This document shows, piece after piece, positions 23,224 through 33,000 of a stretch of DNA of 37,401 nucleotides. The notes below the pieces were generated by a model. The model was given only the letters and a program-made list of their open reading frames with translations, was not told where the DNA came from and ran no database searches. The DNA is taken from NCBI GenBank assembly GCA_016840125.1, contig JAEOSY010000018.1, forward strand, positions 1 through 37,401, in the 5' to 3' direction. The stretch comes from Candidatus Helarchaeota archaeon (lineage in GTDB: Archaea; Asgardarchaeota; Lokiarchaeia; Helarchaeales; HEL-GB-A). A program made the position numbers and the translations under genes. Numbering within the stretch: the stretch's first letter is position 1; each line of letters begins with the position of its first letter.

Positions 23224-24942
23224 ATGTCTTATTTGGAATATAACACAGCCGATATATCGAGTGAAAAATACAGAAAAGAGATTACGTCTGTTTGTCCCGA
23301 GTGTATAAAAGTTATTCCTGCTATTATTGAAGAGGATCCCGATGGTAAAATTCGTCTAAAAAAGAAGTGCCCTGAGCACGGGGAATTTGAGGATGTTTTA
23401 TCCCAGCATCCTGAGTATTATAAATGGGCTCAAAACTTTTTAGCTGAGGGAGTTTCAATTGACCAAGATAAACGCTGTCTTTCGGAAAAAGACGGTGCAA
23501 ATTGCCCATGGGATTGTGGAACATGCAAAAGACACAAAACCACGCCCATTTTGTCATTAATTGACATCACCAATAAATGTAATTTACGCTGTCCTATTTG
23601 TTTTGCTAACGCTGCAGTCACAGGCAATGTCGTTGAGCCTACTTTTGACGAAGTTGTAAAGATCATGAAACACCTTCGCTCCCTTACCCCCTATTCAAAT
23701 ATTGCAGTATCATTCTCTGGTGGCGAACCAACACTTCGTGAGGAACTTCCAGATATGATCCGTAAGGCATATGAACTTGGATTCCTTCAGGTCATGCTTA
23801 TTACTAATGGGATTAAATTCAAGAATATCGATTATTGCAAAGAAATAAAAGAAACGGGCCTACAAACTATTTATTTACAGTTTGATGGAACCTTACCAGA
23901 AACATGGGAACAAACCCGAGGTTTCAATCTTTGGCCAATTAAGCAGAAAATTATTCGAAATCTACGGAAAACTGGATTTGATAGCGTCGTCCTCGTCCCA
24001 ACAATCGCCAAAGGCGTTAGTGATCATGAGGTAGGTAATATTATCCAATTTGCTATGGACAACCTTGATATTGTTCGGGCAGTAAATTTTCAACCTGTTT
24101 CCCTTTGTGGGCGAATTCCTCCAGATAAACTCGCTGAGATGCGAATTAACATCTCTGACCTCATCCACATGATTGATAAACAAACAAATGGCGTTTTAAA
24201 TCCGAATACGTTCTATCCGATTCCAGTAGTTGCACCAATGGCGAACTTAATTACTTGGTACACAAATACACCTGGTGTTGACTTCGCGTGTTCTCCCGAA
24301 TGTGGGTTCGCAACATTTATGGTTTTAGGAGATAATGGGGAGCTTGAGTGTATCACTGATTACATCGATGTGCCTGAATTCTTCAAAGTTTCTAATAAAT
24401 ACTGGGAGATGGTGTCTAAACGAAAAGACAAGTTCCATCGCTTCGAAACCCTTGCAGGCGGTCTTAATGAGTTACTTCCCTTTGATATTCCGATGTTAAG
24501 AAACCTAGGTAGAGGTCTAGATGGACTGAACGAAGAAGCTTATAAACGCTACATTATGGCCCGTTACTTTTGGGAAGTTCTCGGCACGATCAAGAAGACT
24601 GGGCGCGGGATTCAGTCGGTAAGTAAAATTTTACTTCGCACAAACTGGGACGATGTTGCTTCATTCATGTTTGACACGTTGATGGTAAGCTGTATGCATT
24701 TCCAGGATCTCTACTCAATGCGAACAACCCGTACTGAACGATGCATCATCCATTATGCAGTTCATGATCGCCGTGATGGTCAAGTTAAACAAATTCCATT
24801 CTGCACATATAATTCCATCCATCGTCCACTAATTGAGAAGCAGATTGCGGTTCCTATATCCCAAGTCGATGAAGGCGAAGTCTTTACTTCTGATAAAGAA
24901 TATGAAAAGCTAAAGAAGGAAGCTATCCCTCCGATGGGATAA
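23224..24942 (+). CDS. tes: Radical SAM enzyme of the tetraether lipid synthase (Tes) type
   Basis: The radical SAM motif is C119-x3-C123-x2-C126 (NKCNLRCPICF), followed by FSGGEPTL. Upstream are C24-x2-C27 and C49 (a rubredoxin-like metal site) and C94, C98, C101 (CPWDCGTC), as in the MJ0619/Tes family that joins two archaeal lipid tails into tetraethers. Further hallmarks are FACSPECGFATFMVL and the C-terminal SCMHFQDLYSM with RCIIHY and IPFCTYN, which carry auxiliary cluster cysteines. The 572-residue length fits. I infer a role in making GDGT membrane lipids; related enzymes of unknown substrate exist. GGTGA precedes the ATG. A long structured spacer precedes it and a small helical gene follows 44 bases later. 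Confidence 0.8.
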   Translation: MSYLEYNTADISSEKYRKEITSVCPECIKVIPAIIEEDPDGKIRLKKKCPEHGEFEDVLSQHPEYYKWAQNFLAEGVSIDQDKRCLSEKDGANCPWDCGTCKRHKTTPILSLIDITNKCNLRCPICFANAAVTGNVVEPTFDEVVKIMKHLRSLTPYSNIAVSFSGGEPTLREELPDMIRKAYELGFLQVMLITNGIKFKNIDYCKEIKETGLQTIYLQFDGTLPETWEQTRGFNLWPIKQKIIRNLRKTGFDSVVLVPTIAKGVSDHEVGNIIQFAMDNLDIVRAVNFQPVSLCGRIPPDKLAEMRINISDLIHMIDKQTNGVLNPNTFYPIPVVAPMANLITWYTNTPGVDFACSPECGFATFMVLGDNGELECITDYIDVPEFFKVSNKYWEMVSKRKDKFHRFETLAGGLNELLPFDIPMLRNLGRGLDGLNEEAYKRYIMARYFWEVLGTIKKTGRGIQSVSKILLRTNWDDVASFMFDTLMVSCMHFQDLYSMRTTRTERCIIHYAVHDRRDGQVKQIPFCTYNSIHRPLIEKQIAVPISQVDEGEVFTSDKEYEKLKKEAIPPMG

Positions 24943-24986
24943 TCCAGTATTTACTATTTTTTTGTATAAACTAAGGACTGATCATT

Positions 24987-25250
24987 ATGGCAACTGAGAA
25001 AGATGTAATTGATGAACTCTTCAAAATAATTGATGACGGGGCCAACCCTCGAGAAGCCCGAGAATCTATCAACCAAAAATTCCCTGATTGGAATGACTCG
25101 AAAAAATTAAAGACCATCATTCCAAAAGTCGAAGCCAAGTTCCCCGCTATTAGAAAAACATACATCCGGAAAACTTCGTATTTTAGAATTTTCCTCATTG
25201 GTGCCGATAATATCCGCGCTCGTGGTAAGAAGTTATCGGATTTGCAATAA
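24987..25250 (+). CDS. Small basic helical protein of unknown function
   Basis: The 87-residue protein is helical, acidic at first (MATEKDVIDELFKIIDDG), then basic, with KTYIRKTSYFRIFLIGADNI near the end. No cysteines and no membrane segment. AAGGA precedes the ATG. It follows the Tes-like gene by 44 bases, but a T-run (TATTTTTTT) lies in the gap, so linkage is uncertain. Not recognised. Confidence 0.6.
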   Translation: MATEKDVIDELFKIIDDGANPREARESINQKFPDWNDSKKLKTIIPKVEAKFPAIRKTYIRKTSYFRIFLIGADNIRARGKKLSDLQ

Positions 25251-25267
25251 TAATTCAACTTTTTCGC

Positions 25268-25276
25268 TTTTTTTTT
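25268..25276 (+). terminator. T-run terminator after the small helical gene
   Basis: Nine T residues begin 18 bases after the stop, between two convergent genes. Confidence 0.45.
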
Positions 25277-25277
25277 A

Positions 25278-25757
25278 CTAATTTATAATCAATTTTAAAT
25301 AAGGCTCCATACGCTCCTTCATGGAATTAAAATAATTTTGATTATCAGTAGTGTAGAGCAATTCCACTTCATTGTTTCTTAATTTTAAACATAACCAATA
25401 AACTGGACCAACTGATTTTCTTGACAACTTAACAGTCTTGGAATAATAATCTGTGATATCAGAAATCTTGATGATTTTCGTCACTTTTCGTAATCCAGTG
25501 CCTCTGTATTCCCTATAGAACGTTATTGAATTTTCCTTTGCATTAATCTCAATTGTTTTTACTCTTAAATAAAGGAGTACGCTAATAATTGTAATTGAGA
25601 TTGGAAAAATGATTAAGTATAAATCGTTTATGGATATCGAAATTATGGTACAAATCCAAATAATGCAGGCGAGGAATGCAAATGCTATAAAGAGAGTTTT
25701 ATCATAATGCTGAAAAATGAATTCACTGGCACTTTCCTTAACAATTTTAAAATCCAT
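25278..25757 (-). CDS. Membrane protein with two TM helices and PH-like domain
   Basis: The frame extends upstream to 25949, but the real start is almost surely the ATG at 25757: the extra 64 residues would overlap the start of the rightward acyl-CoA dehydrogenase gene and look unrelated. The 159-residue protein has two helices (about 20-40 and 44-62) followed by a beta-rich domain with VKTIEINAKENSITFYRE and WLCLKLRNNEVELLYT, then a final helix. This helix-hairpin plus PH-like fold is typical of small bacterial and archaeal membrane proteins of unknown function. It converges on the small helical gene. Confidence 0.65.
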   Translation of the reverse strand: MDFKIVKESASEFIFQHYDKTLFIAFAFLACIIWICTIISISINDLYLIIFPISITIISVLLYLRVKTIEINAKENSITFYREYRGTGLRKVTKIIKISDITDYYSKTVKLSRKSVGPVYWLCLKLRNNEVELLYTTDNQNYFNSMKERMEPYLKLIIN

Positions 25758-25826
25758 TAAAATACCTAGTGATCTTGAAAAATCATAAAATTTAATGTTA
25801 ATTATGATTGAATAAGAGGGTACCAT

Positions 25827-26978
25827 ATGGCATCGACAATTTTCACCAAAGAGGAAGAAGAATTTAGGAAAACTCTCATCAAATTCATCGCTAAAAATAT
25901 TACTCCATATGCTGATGAGATTGATAAGACTAATGAAATACCTCAACACGTTTACGATAACTTAGGGACAGCGGGCTATTTTGGGATGAGTTTCGCAAAA
26001 AGTTATGGTGGACAGGAGAAAGGCACGCTCTATCATTGCATCACCACTGAAGAGTTAGCTCAAAGTTCGGCTGCAGTTTCTATGTCGCGAAACGCCACGG
26101 TTTATTCGGCGACCCCAATTGCTCTTTTCGGTACTGAAGATCAAAAAGAAAAATTCCTCTGTCCTCTAGCTGAAGGGCGTTCTCTTGGCGCCATTTGCAT
26201 TACAGAACCTGAAGTTGGCTCCGACACGGCACGTATGGAAACAAAAGCTCTACTTGATGGATCTGCCAAGGAATGGGTTATCAATGGGACGAAGCGGTTT
26301 ATAACTAATGGGGGGCTTGGGCAACATACCGTCTGGGCAATTACAAACCCAAATGCGGGTCGCCCTCAAAGAGGAATGAGTTGTTTTATCGTACCTGCAG
26401 GAACACCTGGATTGACGGTTGAGAAGCGGCATGATCTCATGGGAATGCGTGGGGTTCATGTTGCCCAATTAAAATTTAAAAATGTAAGAGTACCCCAAGA
26501 AAATGTGATTGGAAACTTGAATAAGGGGTTTGATATCTTAATGCGCATGTTTGTTACGGAACGTGCAACGGCAACTGCTGAATGTACAGGATTGATGATG
26601 GGAGCTATTAAAACCGCTAAAGAATACTCTCAAAAACGGGTACAATTTGGTCAACCAATCGCGAAATTCCAAGCTATTCGTCATATGTTTGCAGATATGG
26701 TCACGGATTGTTACGCTGCCAGATTAATGCTCTATCATCTGTGCAAGCGTATTGATGATGGCTGGAATCCATTCAAGGAGGCGGCAATGTCCAAATTATT
26801 TGCAGCAACACGGGGCATTCAAGTGTGCCTAAATGCGCTCCAAATCTGTGGGGGTGACGGATATACAAAAGATTTTCCTGTCGAACGCTATCTCCGTGAT
26901 ATGAAACTCTTGCAGATTGGAGGGGGCACCGACCAGATTCAACGGTTGATAATTGCGAGAGAAGAATTGGGTAGATAA
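25827..26978 (+). CDS. Acyl-CoA dehydrogenase (second paralogue)
   Basis: The 383-residue protein has ITEPEVGSDTARM, GTKRFITNGG, GMRGVHVAQLKF and the end CGGDGYTKDFPVERYLRD, all family standards. As in the other paralogue, the late EGT position is GGGTDQIQ and E245 in MFVTERATAT sits where isovaleryl-CoA and long-chain enzymes place the base. The two proteins are clearly different, so they probably handle different acyl chains. It stands alone: the 3' neighbour converges and the 5' neighbour diverges. GAGGG precedes the ATG by eight bases. The electron acceptor is not encoded here. Confidence 0.9.
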   Translation: MASTIFTKEEEEFRKTLIKFIAKNITPYADEIDKTNEIPQHVYDNLGTAGYFGMSFAKSYGGQEKGTLYHCITTEELAQSSAAVSMSRNATVYSATPIALFGTEDQKEKFLCPLAEGRSLGAICITEPEVGSDTARMETKALLDGSAKEWVINGTKRFITNGGLGQHTVWAITNPNAGRPQRGMSCFIVPAGTPGLTVEKRHDLMGMRGVHVAQLKFKNVRVPQENVIGNLNKGFDILMRMFVTERATATAECTGLMMGAIKTAKEYSQKRVQFGQPIAKFQAIRHMFADMVTDCYAARLMLYHLCKRIDDGWNPFKEAAMSKLFAATRGIQVCLNALQICGGDGYTKDFPVERYLRDMKLLQIGGGTDQIQRLIIAREELGR

Positions 26979-27053
26979 TGCTGAAGTTTTGTAACTACGA
27001 ATTTTCTTATCTACCACTCCGTTCCAATTTTTACTTAAAATTAATTGAGTTAT

Positions 27054-30000
27054 TTATAACAAAACATTCGCAGCTTGACATTTGATCAGGATTGCCATTA
27101 ATAATACCTCAAGATTAAATTCTGGGTCGTCTAGAATTTGTGATAAATCAAAACAACGATTAAATTCTGGTAAAAGGTATTCCCAATGCTCTTTATCATC
27201 CGATGTATTTAATTCAACCATTAATTTATTCAATTGCAACCGTATTTCCGTATCTGAGTTTTGGGTAATAAAGGCTTTCAACACCTCAATTTGCTCTTCA
27301 TAAGGTAGCGATTTGACTTTCATCAAGTACAGCAATTTATTCAGCCCTTGTTCGAAGTAATGATTTAGGGTGGGAAATTCTCTTAGAATAGAATTAAAAA
27401 CTCTTAGTAGATACGAAAATTCAAAGCCCTCCGATTGGCCTGCATAGTCTTGGTGGTGATAATATTCTAAAGAAAAATTTGTGGGCTCAAATGGATTTTC
27501 AATTATGACTCGGGGGTATTCATTGTGAGAAGTTAAAACCTCAATGTTATCAAAATTTCGGCATATTGGTGTACTCACCACTTTTTCTAGGATCGCTTTA
27601 ATTTTTCGCTCTTTGTTTAAGTTCATGAAAACCTTTATGGTAGCAACTGCAGCACTAGCAAACGCTCCGATTACGACGATAAACATAAATATTATCCACC
27701 AAGGAACGCCCTCATTACAATTAGAGACCGCTACACTCACCAGATAACTAAAAGACGAACTCGAGGTCGAATAACCATACAAATCCACCACGATAATACA
27801 ATAATTAACCCGAACCCCTGCTGGTTGCCCTGGTATTTCCCCCCTTAATATCATAGTACCATTTGAGAAACTTTCCACTAGATTCATCCTGATGGTTTGA
27901 GGTAATTCCCTATCAACCGTGTAATTTAAGAAAACATCCTGAATTCCGTTCAGTCCATTTACTTTTACACGAATTTCTAGACTTCTATGTGCTGCAATTA
28001 CATTTGGAGGTGGGGTAATAAGACTAGGACAAATCGGCTCTCTCAAATCCAGCATAAGACTCGCTGGATTACCATCATTCCCATTATCATCAAAAGCCCA
28101 AATTACCACCTCGTAAAAACCTGAAGGAAGATAGCCAAAGTAGTAACTCGTCCAAAAATTTCCGGTCAAGATAACATGGGAGAAGATATCCCTGAAAGTA
28201 GGGCTGTGTATAGACATAACAACGATCTCATACCCCGCTATATCTGCCCCCATATTCAAGAAAGTGGGGGGGATCCAAGAGATATTTACATGGTTTCGGG
28301 CAATCCCAAAATAAAGGCTAGTTGAAGCGCCTGGCCCCACCGTATCAGCAACTGTTACATTGCATGATTCTGAAAGATAACTTTCGGCACCTTGATGGTT
28401 CAGTATCGTTATGAAATACCGCCACTCCCCATTTGGAACCCCATAATCCATATATGATTTTATTTCAGGTGAATTTATAGTTGCAATCAATTCAGGAATT
28501 ACTGCTGCTACATCCATTCGATAAATCTGATAACCCGAAATAGAATCAGGATTATTCCTATAATCGTTCTCCCAGCTCAATAACAAATCGCCATTGCCAT
28601 TATCTACGACATCTACCCAGGTTGGCGGATAACACGGCATTTCAAAATTGATCTCATTCGATGGAGGACTTTCATTACCGTTCTCATCAACTGCTGTTAT
28701 TATATAATAATTATAATTGAATTCAGATCCAAATTCAGGTGGATTAATGATTGGATCGTCGGGAATTATCTCGGGCATAGGCATTGGTTGAATAGTTAGG
28801 CTATCGGGGTATATCTGGGGCATATAAACTGAATCATCATAATAAAAATAATAAGAGGCAGGCATTTCCAAGCAAATCAACATTGGATCCATCGTAAAAT
28901 CATAAGATTTTATGAGTTCATACGGGCCACCACTAGTTTGTGAACCATAAACATTCAAATAGGCAACGTCAACATCTATTGAACTGATAAGTAGGAATAG
29001 ATCACCAGCCACAATCGCACTTTCAACAATCGGGGGTTCTGGTGACAAAATATCGATTGGACAATTTACCCCTTCCTCCGATGGCGCCCCCTCATTGCCA
29101 CAATCATCCACCGCCGTTACTCGGTAGTAGTAGGTTTGCCCCTCCGTCAATCCTACATCTGTATAAAAATAACTAGTTGATGATGCAATTAAATTGCTGG
29201 GTGCGATTGTAAAATTGCTAACCGTGCTTCGATATACGTTGTAATAAGCAATATTAGGTTCAGGATTAAGCGCCCAGCTGATGTTCAACCTGTTCAAACC
29301 TACATTGAATACCTCCAGGCTTGCGACTTTTTGAGGTGGCCTATTCCAGACTGTAAAACTTTGGCTTTCAACGACAGTATCCCAGCATTTAAAAGTAAAA
29401 GTATAGATTCCAGCTTCCAAATATCCTAGCTTATATATGTGCGAATCGGAAGTCAATACATCCAAAACAATGCCAGTCCACATCCAAGTTTCTACATTCA
29501 CTAAAAAGGTATTCCCCTCCCTAGCAAAATCTCCCCAACTTACTAAATGTCCAGAACTTCCATAATTTAACGTTACCGAAATATTAACCTCACCATTCGC
29601 ACAGTCGACCTCTATTTGTGAATAACCACGTATATAGGGCACACACTGCTCCCAGAGTGTGATTTCTTCGGAAGCCTCTCCCTCATTTCCATTATCATCT
29701 TCAGCCGTAACAATGTACTGATAGGAAACAGAACATACAGTTCCATCCAGATTTGAATCTTCATAGAAAGTCGATGTCGTATTAGCGATAAAGGTGGATG
29801 AACTCGGACTAAAATCTGAATAAGTACTCCGATAGATATTGTATCCGTAAATATCTGGAGATGTACTTGGACTCCATGATAGTGTGATGTAGCTCCAGTC
29901 TGGAACAATACTAATATTAATCCCTGTAAGTCTCGCTGGTGCAATGGAATCTTGCGGAATTCCAGTTGTAGCTGTCGCATTTGCCCCATAATTCGGTATT

Positions 30001-33000
30001 TCATCATATGCGGAAATCTTATACCAGTAGGCAACCCCATCTACTAAACCAGAATCACTGTAATTTGTGTGTGGTGTGCAGGTTAAGATAAAAAAGGGGG
30101 AATTAGTCGAGTTTCGATAAATACGGTAGCCCGCTGTATCCTCCCCAGTTGAATTCCAATTCAGTGATAGTGTGTTCCCCTCAATATCCGTTTTAACTAT
30201 AACACCAGTAACCTGAGTGGGTGCAACGGTATCACTGGGTGTTCCACGAACCTGTGTAATAATCAGACCTTCATTATTATCATCATCAACTGCGGTAACC
30301 TTGTAATAATAAGTCGTCCCATCACAGAGGCCTGTATCATTATACCAATTCCGATCAACCATCGTGAGATGATTAGCGGGACCTGGTGTAAATCCTGAAA
30401 CTGTGCTCCGATAAATATTGTATCCCAATAAATCGGGGATACTTTGACTCAGGTTATCCCATTGGAGGTTTAATTGATTTCCCGTGGCAACCACAGTAAT
30501 TGTCAAACCAGTGACTACTGGAGGGGTTGGATCGGGACCTGGAGAACCAGTACGAAATACAGAAGGTGCCCCTTCGTTTTCTGCTTCATCAACCGCAGAA
30601 ATTCGATAATAATATCCTGTATTCATCTCCAAATTAGTGTCTAAATAATAATTTACTGTTGTATTTGCCACTAAGTTTTCAGGACTAGGAGTAAAACTGC
30701 TATTTGTCGTACTCCTGTAAATGTTGTAGTGATCGAAATCCGATGCAGCACACGCTGTCCATGCTATTTCAAGGGCGTCCATAGAGGGTATAACTGAAAT
30801 GCTAAGACCTGTGATTTGAGCTGGCGGGGTGATGTCGGTCGGAATTCCGCCCACCTCGCACGAGGGCAGCCCTTCGTTCGGCACTTCATCCACTGCTGAG
30901 ACCTCATAGACGTAGAGTGCATTGTCAATTAATCCAGTATCATAATAAGAGGTTATAACTCGTGTGGTGAGCAGAGTCCCATTTCGATAAATATTATAAT
31001 GTTCGAAGTCGGGCGCGGTACTCGCAATCCACGAGAGTTGGAGCGTATTTCCCGTCCCTGGATTGGTAACAATCAACCCGTACACTTGTCCAGGAGGCGT
31101 CGTATCTGCAGGAATCCCACTGACTTCATCGGAAGCTGTTCCTAGGTTCGGCACCTCATCATAGGCTCTAATCCGATAATAAAAAGTCGTTCCGTCCGTC
31201 AAGCCAGAATCAAGGTAGTAATTTTGAGTCACAGATGCTATAAAATTGGTTGGACCTGGGGTAAAACCTGATGTTGTACTTCGATAGACTTGATATCCTG
31301 CAACATCAGAGGCAGTACTTGCCGTCCATGTCAGATTCAGTTTATTTCCAGTTGCAATAACTGTGACTGTTACTCCTGTTACCTTCTCGGGCGGTTCAAC
31401 AGGTACTGGAAAAAGATAATTATTAGAAGAAGAGGTACCAACATTCCCCGCCTCATCCACTGCGGAAACCCGATAATAATATGTGATGTCCTCATTTATA
31501 TCGGTATCTAGGTAATAATTAACCAGAGGTGTTGCGATTAAATTTGTGGGGCTTGGAGTGAATCCTGAAATTGTACTTCGATAAATATTATAGTGATCAA
31601 GATCGCACGCAGCACTGGCATCCCATGTTATTTCAATTGCGTTCCCATAGGACACAACTGAAATGCGAACTCCAGTGACTTTTGCAGGTGCGACGGTATC
31701 CCGAGGTGTTGCACTTGCTTCATGGGAGGTGAATCCTTCATTGGGCACTTCATCGACGGCAGAAACCACGTAGTAGTAGGTGGTCCCATCAGTTAAGCCC
31801 AAATCAGTATAGTAGTTGGTAGTACAATTCGCGATATTGGTATAAGGACCACCACTTGTGGTACTTCGATAGATTCGATATTCCACCAAATCTGGGGCGC
31901 TCCCTGCATTCCAAGAAAGAGTTAAAGCATTTCCCTCAGCTACTACGAAGGTTGACACCCCTATTACTTGCTCCGGGGCGACAGTATCTATAGAACCTAC
32001 AACTACTTCATCGGAGTAAGGCCCTTCGTTCGGCACCTCGTCTACAGCGGAGATCCGATAATAGTAAAATATTCCATCAGTTAAACCTGAATCTACGTAA
32101 TAGTTGATCGAGGGGGTGGCTATGAGATTCGTACCACCAGGGGTAAAGCCAGACGTTGTACTGCGATAGACTTTATAATGATCGAAATCGGTGGCTGTGC
32201 TTGCCGTCCAAGTTAAATTTACTTGATTTCCAGTCGGAATCACTGTGACCGAAACACCCAACACCTTCGCTGGTGCGACTGGGTCATAAGGTGTCTCACT
32301 AACCTCATCGGAAACTGGACCCAGGTTCGGCACTTCATCAACCCCTCTAATTCTATAATAGTAAGTAATACCATCTATCAAGCCAGAATCGTAAAAATTA
32401 TTCGAGCTTGGACTGCCAACCAAATTGGTAGGGCCCGGTGTGAAACCAGGGTAAAAACTCCGATAAACCATGTAATTGTTTAGATCTGGCTCCGTATTGG
32501 CAGTCCAGGAGAGCGACAAAGCATTACCTGATGCAATAGCTGAGATGCAGACCCCCTCAACCTTTGCAGGGGGTTCAGTATCTGCAGGAGTTTGACTTGC
32601 TTCATCCGAGCGGGTTCCTTCATTCGGACCCTCATCCACCGCCGCAATCCGATAGTAGTAGGTCGTCCCGTCTGTCAGACCAGAATCGAGGTACTGGTTG
32701 GTCACCGGACTGGCGATGAGGTTCGTGCCGCTGGGCGTGAAGCCGGAGATGGTGCTCCGATAGACCTTGTAATTGGCGAGGTCCGTCGCCGCGCTCGCCG
32801 TCCAGGTTAAATTCAACGCATTGCCTGCAGGCACAACTGCGATTGCCACATTTGTTACTTTTCCAGGAGCCATGCAGTCTAAGGGTACGGCGCTGGCTTC
32901 CCGAGAATAAATCCCCTCGTTTTGTACCTCATCCACTGCTGAGATGACATAGTAGTAGGTTGTTCCATCGGTGAGCCCCGAGTCGATAAACCAATTAGAG

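Noticed and set aside
25758..25949. N-terminal extension of the two-TM protein
   Set aside because: These 64 codons overlap the start of the acyl-CoA dehydrogenase gene on the other strand and look unrelated, whereas the ATG at 25757 gives a sensible protein.
29612..30040. 142-codon open frame in another minus-strand frame of the fibronectin-III region
   Set aside because: It overlaps the giant gene completely and its His/Gln-rich sequence is what a shifted frame of these repeats would give.
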